From positions 58,388 to 122,387 of the forward strand of contig NZ_JAIWJA010000014.1 of assembly GCF_020515695.1 (NCBI RefSeq): a DNA stretch of 64,000 nucleotides, given 5' to 3'. Both the position numbers and the translations under genes were made by a program. Positions 16,357-24,945 of the stretch are shown piece by piece. Each line of letters opens with the position of its first letter. The stretch's first letter is position 1. Source of the stretch: Pseudomonas sp. MWU16-30317 (lineage in GTDB: Bacteria > Pseudomonadota > Gammaproteobacteria > Pseudomonadales > Pseudomonadaceae). The notes below the pieces were generated by a model. The model saw nothing but the letters and a program-made list of their open reading frames with translations, was not told where the DNA came from and searched no databases.

Positions 16357-16734
16357 ATGATCCCCACCGTCCTCAACACTGCGCTGATCAAATCCCGCTA
16401 CACACAAGCCAAGCAGCAGGCTTTCGGTCTGGTCCTGATTTTGGGGCCGGGTATGGCGTTGGCCGAGTTGCCTGCCATGGAAGCGCCTTCCCGCGGCGAA
16501 GGTGGCGGCCTGATCGAGACCATCAAGAACTACGCCTATGACGGCGGCATCATGATCGGGTTGCTCATTGCCGTTCTGGCTTTTCTGGGGGTCGCCTGGC
16601 ACTCCCTGACGGTTTACGCCGACGTGCAGAACCAGCGCAAGACCTGGAAGGATCTGGGCTCGGTGGTCGGGATCGGCGCTCTGTTGGTGGTGATCATTCT
16701 CTGGTTCCTCGACAAAGCCGCCACCATTCTGTGA
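16357..16734 (+). CDS. ICE membrane protein, PFL_4702 family (DUF2976)
   Basis: A 125-residue protein of the TIGR03745/PFL_4702 family (DUF2976). A leader-like hydrophobic segment at about residues 20-36 ends in ALAE, and two further membrane helices lie at about residues 60-82 and 100-118. The glycine-rich GEGGGLIETIKNYAYDGG before the second segment is typical. The architecture is like a pilin or VirB2-type subunit, so a pilus or channel subunit role is a fair inference. CTGGAGG lies a few bases before the start. Confidence 0.85.
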   Translation: MIPTVLNTALIKSRYTQAKQQAFGLVLILGPGMALAELPAMEAPSRGEGGGLIETIKNYAYDGGIMIGLLIAVLAFLGVAWHSLTVYADVQNQRKTWKDLGSVVGIGALLVVIILWFLDKAATIL

Positions 16735-16741
16735 GGCCCGC

Positions 16742-17143
16742 ATGAGTGATGATATCGCTCGCCTGGCAGATGGCACCTTGAGCTTCCTGCCAGAGCGTTT
16801 GAACCGCGATCCTGCCGTACTGCGCGGGCTCACCAACGACGAAATGTGGGTGTCGTTGAGTGCCGGCGCGGTGATCGGCCTTGTTTTCGGCGTGCCGCTG
16901 GCGATCGTCACGGCGTCGATCGCCATGGCGCCCACAGGAATGATCGTTGGCATGGCGATCATCCTCTTGGTCAGCGGCACCCTGCTGCGCCGCGCCAAGC
17001 GTGCACGCCCTGAGACTTGGCTGTACCGCAACCTGCAATGGCAGTTGGCAATTCGTTGGCACATCGGCCAGGAGGCACTGGTAATCCATTCCGGCCCTTG
17101 GACGGTTCGCCGTACGCGCCGCCTGCGAGGACCCAGACCATGA
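16742..17143 (+). CDS. ICE membrane protein, TIGR03750 family (DUF3487)
   Basis: A 133-residue inner-membrane protein. The N-terminal FLPERLNRDPAVLRGLTNDEM is the family hallmark, followed by two membrane helices at about residues 38-58 and 62-82. The basic C-terminal half with RPETWLYRNLQWQ faces the cytoplasm. It resembles TraL/VirB3-like proteins in order and size, which suggests a link to the VirB4-type ATPase. The stop overlaps the next start. Confidence 0.85.
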   Translation: MSDDIARLADGTLSFLPERLNRDPAVLRGLTNDEMWVSLSAGAVIGLVFGVPLAIVTASIAMAPTGMIVGMAIILLVSGTLLRRAKRARPETWLYRNLQWQLAIRWHIGQEALVIHSGPWTVRRTRRLRGPRP

Positions 17144-17781
17144 GCCGATTCCGCAACAAGGTGGATGCCCAACAGGCCCATATCATCAGTCTACGCATGG
17201 GGGTGATTGCGCTGACCCTCGTGTGCGCCGGCCTGTGGTATGGCTGGCAGTCTGCGCCGACCTCGCTGACGGTGCATGTGCCGCCGGACCTGCGCTCAGG
17301 CAGCACGCGCAAATGGTGGGACGTGCCTCCCGAGAACATCTATTCGTTTGCGCTGTACATCTTCGGCCAGCTCAACCGTTGGCCCACGGATGGCGAAGCT
17401 GATTATCAACGCGCCATCTATGCCTTGCAGTCCTACCTGACACCTTCGTGCAGAACGTTCCTGGAAGGCGACTTCGAGTTTCGCAAGGCCGCCGGCGAAC
17501 TGCGCGATCGAGTGCGGGGGGTTTATGAAGTGCTTGGCCGCGGGTACAGCGACGACCCCGAGTTGCGGGTCGCCCAGCTCGACGCAGATTCCTGGTTGGT
17601 GAAACTGGATCTGAACGCCGACGAGTATTACGCCGCGGAACCGGTAAAACGCGTTGTGGTGCGTTATCCATTGCGGGTCATCCGCTTTGACATTGATCCG
17701 GAGCGGAACAAGTGGGGCCTGGCGCTCGACTGCTACCAAGGCACACCACAGAAGCTGATATTGCCGGGAGGTGATTCATGA
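17140..17781 (+). CDS. ICE protein, PFL_4703 family (VirB8/TraE-like, DUF2895)
   Basis: A 213-residue bitopic protein of the TIGR03746/PFL_4703 family. A short cytoplasmic start is followed by one membrane helix (about residues 20-40) and a periplasmic domain. The segment RKWWDVPPENIYSFALYIF and the later GYSDDPELRVAQLDADSW are characteristic. By position and topology it would be the VirB8/TraE equivalent, a scaffold of the inner-membrane complex. It is coupled to both neighbours by overlapping start and stop codons. Confidence 0.87.
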   Translation: MSRFRNKVDAQQAHIISLRMGVIALTLVCAGLWYGWQSAPTSLTVHVPPDLRSGSTRKWWDVPPENIYSFALYIFGQLNRWPTDGEADYQRAIYALQSYLTPSCRTFLEGDFEFRKAAGELRDRVRGVYEVLGRGYSDDPELRVAQLDADSWLVKLDLNADEYYAAEPVKRVVVRYPLRVIRFDIDPERNKWGLALDCYQGTPQKLILPGGDS

Positions 17782-18593
17782 ACCCACATTCGTGGCGCAC
17801 TCTGCTAGCGCTGTGCCTAGGGATCAGCACTGGCGCCCAGGCCGTCGAGGTCAAGCAATGGGACCGCCTACCGATCGCCGTACCCCTGATCGTTGGACAG
17901 GAACGCATTATTTTTGTCGACCAGGACGTCCGAGTCGGCATGCCGGGGGGCATTGCCGGCAAGCTGCGAGTGCAGTCGATCGGAGGCACGGTGTATCTGC
18001 TGCCGTCCGACTCGATCGGCCCAACGCGGCTCCAGCTGCAATCGATCAGCACCGGCGAAATCATTTTGCTGGATGTGGACGCTCAACCCGGCGAGCGCGC
18101 TTTGGAACCCATTCAAATCGCAATCAAATCTTCGACCACTGAAGCCGATGAAACAGGTAGATCCGAACGTCCACCGCAGCGTACGCCCGTTCCCGTCGCC
18201 TTGACCCGTTACGCCGCCCAAAACTTGTATGCGCCCTTGCGCACAGTCGAACCGCTTCCCGGCGTTCGACGTATGGCGTTGAAGGTCCCTACCGATTTGC
18301 GTCATTTGCTTCCCACCCAACACGTTGCGATCACCCCGCTGTCTGCCTGGCGACTCGATGACTTCTGGGTCACTGCCGTGAAGATCAAGAATCTAAGTCT
18401 TCAGGTTATCGAGCTGGATCCTCGCGAACTGCAAGCTGAATTGTTCGGTGCTGCTTTTCAACACTCGACACTGGGTCGATCCGGGACCGCCGAAGACACC
18501 ACCGTTGCCTATCTGGTTACACGCGGCAGTGGCCTGGATCAAGCTGTTCTGCTGCCACCGACCCAGTCTGCAGGTGACGACCATGAAGGCTAA
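17778..18593 (+). CDS. ICE protein, PFL_4704 family (TraK/VirB9-like, DUF3438)
   Basis: A 271-residue exported protein of the TIGR03749/PFL_4704 family. The signal peptide covers about the first 22 residues (cleaved near AQAVE). The beta-rich mature part contains WDRLPIAVPLIVGQERIIF and FWVTAVKIKNLS, and the C-terminal third is another beta domain. It would be the TraK/VirB9-like part of the outer-membrane core complex. The last bases overlap the start of the VirB10-like gene, consistent with the conserved operon order. Confidence 0.87.
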   Translation: MNPHSWRTLLALCLGISTGAQAVEVKQWDRLPIAVPLIVGQERIIFVDQDVRVGMPGGIAGKLRVQSIGGTVYLLPSDSIGPTRLQLQSISTGEIILLDVDAQPGERALEPIQIAIKSSTTEADETGRSERPPQRTPVPVALTRYAAQNLYAPLRTVEPLPGVRRMALKVPTDLRHLLPTQHVAITPLSAWRLDDFWVTAVKIKNLSLQVIELDPRELQAELFGAAFQHSTLGRSGTAEDTTVAYLVTRGSGLDQAVLLPPTQSAGDDHEG

Positions 18594-20094
18594 TGCACTG
18601 CTGAAGTGGCTCGTACCGGGCGCCCTGGTGGCAGTGGTGCTGATTATTCTCCGCTCCTGGGTCAGCGATGCTCCAACTTCCAGCTCTATCGTCTCAGCAG
18701 AAGCGGAGCAGGTGCAACTGACCGCCGACCAAGCGAAGTCCCTGGGCATCGCCGGTGACACTCCCCGCGACACGGTCGCAACGCTGGTCGGACAGGTCAA
18801 AGCGATGCGCACCGAGATGCTGTCACTGAAGAAAAGCAACGACTCCCTGCAATCGGAGAACAATCGTCTGCGCACACGCGAAGGGAGCATCGATACCCGT
18901 ATTCAATCAGCACTCGGTAGCGTGACACAGCAGGTCAGCGAGGAGCGCAAGCAAGCCGATGCGGCACGCCAGAAAGCCGAGAAGGACAACCGCGAGGCCA
19001 AGTCCTTGTTGTCCCAGTTGAAGGATCAACTCTCCGGATTGGGGGGAAAGAACGATGATCTGCCAGTGGGATTCGGCCTCGAGCCTGGCGATGGGGACCA
19101 ATTCAAGTCAGCGGCCAGCGAGAACGATGCCATGCGCTGGGTCGAGCCCTCAGACAGAGTCACCTCCCCCAAGCCCAGCGAGGGCTCGACTGCGCTGTCC
19201 AACCTTCCCTCGCAGTTCAAACTAGACGGGCTGAAAGACAACGCCATCGATCGTGGCCAAAAACAACTCCGCGCCAGCTTGAAGGGCGAGCGCGACCTGG
19301 ACGGCAAGACCGACCGCACCGAGGGCGCCCGTCCCGTCTACACCATTCCCGAAAACTCGACCCTCATGGGATCGGTGGCGATGACCGCACTGATCGGCAG
19401 GGTGCCAGTGGACGGTACCGTCAACGACCCATACCCCTTCAAGGTGGTGGTCGGTCCGGAGAACCTCACCGCTAATGGCATCGATCTGCCCGACGTGGCA
19501 GGGGCGGTCGTAAGCGGGACGGCTTCGGGTGACTGGACGCTTTCATGCGTACGCGGACAGGTCGAGTCGATTACCTTCGTCTTCCAGGACGGCACGGTGC
19601 GCACCGTCCCGCAGCCGAAAGCAGTGGTCAACCGCAACACAGCCGCCACACAGTCCAGCAGCTCCGAAAAAATTCGCGGCGGCCTGGGCTTTCTCTCCGA
19701 TCCTTATGGCATCCCCTGCATCGCCGGCGAGCGCCGCTCCAACGCGCAGCAATATCTGGGCAGCCAGAGCCTGATCACCGCCGCCGGTGCCGGACTGGCC
19801 TCGGTGCTGAGCAACGAGCAAAACAGCACCAGTGTGATCAGCTCGGGCAGCACGGCGCTGGGCATGTCCCAGAGCAATGGCAACAGCGCTTTGAACTCGG
19901 TGCTCAGCGGCGGCATCAGCGATATTCGCGAGTGGGTCAACAAGCTATACGGCGAAGCCTTTGCTGCGGTTTATGTGCCGCCGTCGGCCAAGGTTGCGCT
20001 GCACCTGGACCATGAGATCGCAATCGACTACGAGCCCAAGGGCCGGAGGGTGAACCATGAAAGCACATCGGTTTCGTCACTGGATCTCGACTAG
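18583..20094 (+). CDS. ICE protein, PFL_4705 family (TraB/VirB10-like)
   Basis: A 503-residue protein spanning the cell envelope. It has a short cytoplasmic start, one membrane helix at about residues 8-24, a long coiled coil at about 75-145 and a Pro/Ser-rich linker. The C-terminal beta-barrel domain includes YTIPENSTLMGSVAMTALIG and the later GGLGFLSDPYGIPC. This is the VirB10/TraB architecture and the TIGR03752 family. It would link energy from the inner membrane to the outer channel. The ATG at 18583 lies inside the end of the previous gene; a longer frame upstream overlaps that gene and is not used. Confidence 0.87.
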   Translation: MKANALLKWLVPGALVAVVLIILRSWVSDAPTSSSIVSAEAEQVQLTADQAKSLGIAGDTPRDTVATLVGQVKAMRTEMLSLKKSNDSLQSENNRLRTREGSIDTRIQSALGSVTQQVSEERKQADAARQKAEKDNREAKSLLSQLKDQLSGLGGKNDDLPVGFGLEPGDGDQFKSAASENDAMRWVEPSDRVTSPKPSEGSTALSNLPSQFKLDGLKDNAIDRGQKQLRASLKGERDLDGKTDRTEGARPVYTIPENSTLMGSVAMTALIGRVPVDGTVNDPYPFKVVVGPENLTANGIDLPDVAGAVVSGTASGDWTLSCVRGQVESITFVFQDGTVRTVPQPKAVVNRNTAATQSSSSEKIRGGLGFLSDPYGIPCIAGERRSNAQQYLGSQSLITAAGAGLASVLSNEQNSTSVISSGSTALGMSQSNGNSALNSVLSGGISDIREWVNKLYGEAFAAVYVPPSAKVALHLDHEIAIDYEPKGRRVNHESTSVSSLDLD

Positions 20095-20473
20095 CCTCCT
20101 GCTGGTATTTTTGGCGGGATGCTCTACCGACAAGGAAGCCATGCTGCCCCACGGAGAGCAGACCATGATGGATATCTGGAACAGTGCTGGATCTGTCGGC
20201 ACCCAGCAGCAGTTGTTCGATGCACGCAGCGAGCTAAGACGCCCGCTGGTGGATCCTTCCTCAAATGCCGGTGAGCAGGCCAGTTACATCCGCACGGCTA
20301 AAACCGAGATTTATAATCTATTCCCTCGGCTGCCCAATCCGGACCTCGTGCTCTATGTCTATCCGCACCTGAGCGGCTCCGAGCAGGCGCCGGTGCCTGG
20401 GTACTCGACGGTGTTTCCGCTCTATCGCACGGTGCAGTATGCGCAGCCCGGCGAACGCGTGGATGACCTGTGA
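20057..20473 (+). CDS. ICE lipoprotein, TIGR03751 family (TraV/VirB7-like)
   Basis: A 138-residue lipoprotein. The signal peptide ends in the lipobox FLAGC, so lipidation at about Cys22 is expected. The mature part has the family segment QLFDARSELRRPLVDP and an NLFPRLPNPDLVLYVYPHL stretch. By position between the VirB10-like and VirB4-like genes it is the probable TraV/VirB7 equivalent that anchors the core complex in the outer membrane. It overlaps the end of the VirB10-like gene and the start of the ATPase gene. Confidence 0.85.
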   Translation: MKAHRFRHWISTSLLLVFLAGCSTDKEAMLPHGEQTMMDIWNSAGSVGTQQQLFDARSELRRPLVDPSSNAGEQASYIRTAKTEIYNLFPRLPNPDLVLYVYPHLSGSEQAPVPGYSTVFPLYRTVQYAQPGERVDDL

Positions 20474-23211
20474 TGGTGGAAGATCAAGCGGACCCTCGGT
20501 CGTTCTGGAAGCCCTGGCGCGATGACCGACGTCGCCGCGCCACCCAAGGCGACGAGTCAAAGTTATATGACCATAACCCCAGCTTCACGGATCATCTTCC
20601 CTGGGTGGAATACCTGGAGGAAAGCCAATGCTTTTTGCTCGACGACAACCGTTCCGTCGGTGCCACATTCGAGCTGACTCCCATTGGCACCGAAGGGCGA
20701 GAACCAGAATGGCTAATGACCGCGCGTGATGCCCTCGAAGATGCCCTGCAGGACAGCTTCGAGGAGCTGGATCGTGCGCCATGGGTGGTGCAGTTCTTTT
20801 GCCAGGACGACAGCGACTTCTCGCCGTACCTGCAAAAGCTGTCGGATTACATCCAGCCGAGCGCCCGCGGAACCGCCTTCACCGAAGCCTACCTTGAACT
20901 GACCCGGCAACATCTGAAGGCCATTGCCAAACCCGGAGGATTGTTCGAGGACACGGCTGTCTCGCACCTGCCATGGCGAGGCAGCAATCGTCGCGTTCGC
21001 TTGGTGATCTACCGCCGCGTGCAGAGCTCAGACGATGACACAGGATCGCCTGTCGCATCTTTGGAGCGCGCCTGCGAGCGCATATCTGCATCATTGCAGG
21101 CCTGCGGCGTTGCACCAAGGCGTGTCGACGGTAAAGCTTTCTACGCCTGGCTTCTGCCTTGGTTCAATCCCGCACCGACGCTGACCGATGAGGCGCCCGC
21201 TGACTTTTACGCCCGTGTCCCCTATCCCGAGACGTCTGATGGCGAATCCTTGGACTTGCCCTTCGATCATGACTTCACTGAGCGACTGTTCTACAACGAA
21301 CCTCGATCTGATGTGAATCACGGGCGATGGTACTTCGACAATCAGCCCCACCGGGTGATGGTGGTGGACAAACTTCGCAAGCCGCCACACATCGGCCAGG
21401 TCACCGGCGAAACCCGCAAAGGTGAGGCCTTGAACGCGCTCTTCGATCAATTGCCCGAAGACACCATCATGAGTTTGACCATGGTGGTGACGCCGCAGGA
21501 CGTACTTGAAGAACAGCTCAATCGCCTGTCTCACAAGGCCATTGGCGAGAACCTCGCCTCCACTCAGACGCGACAAGACGTTCAGGAAGCGCGGGCGATC
21601 ATCGGCCGGCAACACAAACTCTACCGGGGAACGCTGGCGCTCTACCTTCGAGGTAAAGACGATCGCGAACTGCGTCAGCGGTCGATTCAGGCGGCTAACG
21701 TATTGCTGGCGGCGGGGCTTCAACCTGTGCGCGCAGGTGACGAGGTGGCCTCCTGTAACAGCTATCTGCGCTGGCTGCCCATGGGTTATAACCCCATCCA
21801 AGACAAACGCAATTGGTATACCCGGCTGATGTTTGCCCAGCACCTGGCTAATCTGCTGCCCCTGTGGGGCCGTAGCATTGGTACCGGCAACCCAGGCATG
21901 AGCTTTTTCAATCGTGGCGGCGCACCACTGACCATGGATCCGCTGTCACGCCACGACCGTGCCATGAACGCCCACTTGCTATTGTTCGGTCCCACAGGCT
22001 CTGGCAAGTCGGCCACTCTCGTCTCGCTGCTGATGCAGGTCATGGCCATCTACCGTCCGCGGCTGTTCATCGTTGAGGCGGGCAATTCCTTTGGGCTGCA
22101 GGGTGATTACTTTGCGACGCTCGGCCTATCGGTCAACAAGATACAGCTCAAGCCCGGTACCGGCGTCAGCCTAGCGCCGTTCGCTGATGCGAGGCGCTTG
22201 GTCGATGAACCGCACAAGGTGGCGTCTCTGGCAGTTGAAGATCTGGACGAAGCTGAGGGTGACAGCGATGAACAACGCGATGTCTTGGGCGAACTGGAGA
22301 TCACCGCGCGGCTGATGATCACGGGCGGTGAAGCCAAAGAAGAGGCTCGGCTCACCCGCGCCGATCGCAGTCTTATCCGTGAATGCATTCTGGATGCAGC
22401 GAGGGCTTGCCAGGTCACCCAGATATCTGTCAGAACGCGACATATCCGTGATGCACTGCAACAGGTTGCCGGCAACGCGCACTTGCCTGACAAACGCCGC
22501 GACCGAGCTCAGGAGATGGCTGAATCCATCGATCTGTTCTGCCAGGGTTTCGAAGGCGAGCTATTTGACCGTGAAGGCGCACCGTGGCCCGAGAGCGATG
22601 TGACCATCGTCGACCTCGCGACCTATGCCCGGGAGGGCTATGAGGCCCAGATGTCGATCAGCTACATCAGCCTGATGAACACGGTGAACAACCTCGCCGA
22701 GCGCGACCAGTACCTTGGCCGTCCGATCATCATGGTGACTGACGAGGGACACATCATCACCAAGAACCCCCTCCTCGCTCCATTCGTGGTGAAGGGGACC
22801 AAAATGTGGCGAAAGCTCGGGGCATGGTTTTGGCTCGCGACACAGAATTTGGCGGACTTTCCGAATGCCGCACAGACCATGCTCAACATGATCGAATGGT
22901 GGGTATGCCTCAATATGCCACCGGCGGAGATTGAAGAGATTGCGCGCTTCAAGAAACTGACGGCCGCACAAAAATCACTACTGCTGACTGCTAGCAAGGA
23001 ATCCAGCAAGTACACCGAAGGGGTGATTTTGTCGAAGAAAGTCGAGACTCTATTCAGAGTCGTCCCACCGAGCTTGTACCTCGCGCTTGCCATGACTGAG
23101 CCAGAGGAAAAAGCACAGCGTTGGCAGGAAATGCAAATGATGGAGTGCTCAGAACTCTCCGCAGCCATACGTATCGCGGGGAAAATCGACGCAGCTCGGG
23201 GGATTAGTTAG
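20473..23211 (+). CDS. Conjugative transfer ATPase, PFL_4706 family (VirB4/TraC-like)
   Basis: A 912-residue ATPase that powers pilus or channel assembly at the inner membrane. Walker A is LFGPTGSGKSATL in the middle of the protein and Walker B is in IIMVTDEGHII. The region before is the usual long VirB4 N-terminal domain. The ATG at 20473 overlaps the previous stop (TGATG); a GTG three bases earlier is possible. The protein is complete to its natural-looking end. In related elements this gene is followed by disulfide, PFL_4709-4711, TraG-like and TraI genes, but here a recombinase comes next. Confidence 0.93.
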   Translation: MVEDQADPRSFWKPWRDDRRRRATQGDESKLYDHNPSFTDHLPWVEYLEESQCFLLDDNRSVGATFELTPIGTEGREPEWLMTARDALEDALQDSFEELDRAPWVVQFFCQDDSDFSPYLQKLSDYIQPSARGTAFTEAYLELTRQHLKAIAKPGGLFEDTAVSHLPWRGSNRRVRLVIYRRVQSSDDDTGSPVASLERACERISASLQACGVAPRRVDGKAFYAWLLPWFNPAPTLTDEAPADFYARVPYPETSDGESLDLPFDHDFTERLFYNEPRSDVNHGRWYFDNQPHRVMVVDKLRKPPHIGQVTGETRKGEALNALFDQLPEDTIMSLTMVVTPQDVLEEQLNRLSHKAIGENLASTQTRQDVQEARAIIGRQHKLYRGTLALYLRGKDDRELRQRSIQAANVLLAAGLQPVRAGDEVASCNSYLRWLPMGYNPIQDKRNWYTRLMFAQHLANLLPLWGRSIGTGNPGMSFFNRGGAPLTMDPLSRHDRAMNAHLLLFGPTGSGKSATLVSLLMQVMAIYRPRLFIVEAGNSFGLQGDYFATLGLSVNKIQLKPGTGVSLAPFADARRLVDEPHKVASLAVEDLDEAEGDSDEQRDVLGELEITARLMITGGEAKEEARLTRADRSLIRECILDAARACQVTQISVRTRHIRDALQQVAGNAHLPDKRRDRAQEMAESIDLFCQGFEGELFDREGAPWPESDVTIVDLATYAREGYEAQMSISYISLMNTVNNLAERDQYLGRPIIMVTDEGHIITKNPLLAPFVVKGTKMWRKLGAWFWLATQNLADFPNAAQTMLNMIEWWVCLNMPPAEIEEIARFKKLTAAQKSLLLTASKESSKYTEGVILSKKVETLFRVVPPSLYLALAMTEPEEKAQRWQEMQMMECSELSAAIRIAGKIDAARGIS

Positions 23212-23327
23212 CGTCCTGAATCAGATGGTCGCTCAACAGACACTCGACTCTCAGTTTCCTTTGCAAGAGACCATGCGGCGTCGACTGCATTCTTCAAATC
23301 AGCCGGGCTCGAACGATTTCGGATAAG

Positions 23328-23351
23328 TGTTGATAAAATAGGTTATCACCA
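23328..23351. other. Candidate recombinase core site (att-like)
   Basis: TGTTGATAA (23328-23336) and the reverse complement of TTATCACCA (23343-23351) agree at eight of nine positions, with a 6-bp spacer AATAGG. Two 9-bp arms around a 6-8 bp centre is the usual layout of a tyrosine-recombinase core site. It lies about 105 bases before the integrase start, where attP/attL sites are often found. No second copy was located by eye, so it remains a candidate. Confidence 0.4.
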
Positions 23352-23456
23352 ATTATTGCGACTTTTTCCTAATCGTGTACGCTGCTGGGTACTGGCGTCG
23401 CTATGGTGACTCAGATGGCGATACGTGATCGCCGATGATCCGATTTAGGGCTATAC

Positions 23457-24419
23457 ATGCAGGAAGTGACGAAAGTCGGCCCCCACGACCCGCGCAGGCT
23501 CACGGCAGTCGAATTTCAGAATTTGGCTCGGGTGCCAGCCGCGGTCGAGTGGTTTGCCAACCTGGACAACCCGCGCACTCGTCGTGCCTATCAAAATGAC
23601 CTGGAAGACTTTTGTGGATTCGTCGGTCTGGCCTCGGCGGACGAGTTTCGTGTAGTCACCCGATCGCACGTGTTGGCCTGGCGCGCCGATTTAGAAAAGC
23701 GCAGCCTGGCCGGAGCCACCATCCGACGCAAACTGGCGGCATTGGCCAGCCTCTTCGATCACCTTCTGGAAAACAATGCGGTCGCCGGCGACAATCCCGT
23801 GCACGGGGTCAAACGACCGAAGGTCGAAAGCAACGAAGGCAAGACCCCTGCCCTGGGTGATCACCAGGCCAAGGCCCTGCTCGAGGCGCCAGATGAAACC
23901 ACGCTCAAGGGGCTGCGCGATCGAGCCATTCTGGCCGTGCTGCTCTACCACGGTCTGCGCCGCGAAGAAGCGGCGCTGCTGCAGGTGAGCGACATCCAGG
24001 AGCGCCGCGGCATCCAGCACCTGAAAATCCACGGCAAGGGTGGCAAGATCCGCTACCTGCCCCTGCACCCGGTGGCGGCCGGGCGCATCCATATGTACCT
24101 GGAACGCTCGGGGCACCATCTGGACGACAAGAAGGTGCCGATGTTCAGGCCGCTGCGCGGCCGATCGACCGGTGCCGGTGTTTCGGCCAACGGCATCTAT
24201 ACCGTGGTCGAGGCCTACGCCAAGAAGGCGGGGATTCAGGTGGCTGGGCTGGGCGTGCACGGGCTAAGGGCCACGGCCGCGACCAATGCCCTCGAGCATG
24301 AAGCCGATATCGCCAAGGTCCAGGCCTGGCTGGGCCATGCCAACATCAGCACCACCAAGATCTACGATCGGCGGCAGAACCGGCTGGAGGATTCGCCTAC
24401 GTACAAGGTAAAGTACTGA
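23457..24419 (+). CDS. Tyrosine recombinase / site-specific integrase
   Basis: An intact 320-residue integrase. The N-terminal SAM-like core-binding domain covers about residues 25-110 (FANLDNPRTRRAYQNDLEDF), and the catalytic domain follows. All catalytic residues are visible: Arg168 in YHGLRREEA, a Lys in HGKGGK (194 or 197), His268 and Arg271 in VHGLRATAA, His294 in WLGHANIS and the nucleophile Tyr303 in TTKIYDRR. It resembles XerC/D-type phage integrases. Three decayed relatives occur further right in the window, so this locus has received such elements repeatedly. It is probably the recombinase of the element carrying the TIR/ATPase cassette, not of the ICE. Confidence 0.92.
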   Translation: MQEVTKVGPHDPRRLTAVEFQNLARVPAAVEWFANLDNPRTRRAYQNDLEDFCGFVGLASADEFRVVTRSHVLAWRADLEKRSLAGATIRRKLAALASLFDHLLENNAVAGDNPVHGVKRPKVESNEGKTPALGDHQAKALLEAPDETTLKGLRDRAILAVLLYHGLRREEAALLQVSDIQERRGIQHLKIHGKGGKIRYLPLHPVAAGRIHMYLERSGHHLDDKKVPMFRPLRGRSTGAGVSANGIYTVVEAYAKKAGIQVAGLGVHGLRATAATNALEHEADIAKVQAWLGHANISTTKIYDRRQNRLEDSPTYKVKY

Positions 24420-24945
24420 CTCTAGGTACAAGGCAAAGGTTGCTATTAACCCATAGCTGCGGTTAGGTGAAGGCTACTAAAGGCCAAAAGCACCCCTTAT
24501 TAGAGATAATAGATAACTGCGCAGTGCAAATGAAGTTTATGTTTGCATCACAGCTCATGGTGTACAAACTTAGATGCTAGAGTGGCCGCTTGAACTCTAT
24601 TCGTCTGAATGGAAGCTATAACTACACAGGTACCAAAATCGCCACACTTGTCGCGGGGACAGGTCTGCTATAGTCAAAACTCTACACGATGATCTCCTTG
24701 TGCTGTATTCCTTTCAAACAGGCTTTTTTACAGCATGCCCTATACCTGCAAACTGGATCATTCACGTAGTAAACATGTAATCAGCAAGTGGAAGGCCGCT
24801 GAATGCCCTTCAGCCGAGGAATCAAGCACCAGCCTTCGCACGCGTTTTTTGAAGAAAAACGCCTATTTTTTACCGTTTCGCCTGGCACTTATGATAGCTA
24901 GTTGCTACTGTTGTTGATACCGCTGTCCCAATAAAGGAATGGATC
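24420..24945. other. AT-rich intergenic region before the TIR cassette
   Basis: 526 bases without a convincing gene; one open frame of 60 codons at 24735 has no ribosome site or recognisable feature. Base composition shifts visibly to AT-rich over this stretch, which marks the left edge of the imported cassette. It should hold the promoter of the TIR/ATPase pair. Confidence 0.5.

Noticed and set aside
24442..24457. Inverted repeat GCTAT-TAACCC-ATAGC after the integrase
   Set aside because: Arms of 5 bp are expected by chance; no similarity to the candidate core site upstream.
24735..24917. 60-codon open frame before the TIR gene
   Set aside because: No ribosome site, no recognisable protein feature, and it lies in an AT-poor/AT-rich transition where chance frames occur.
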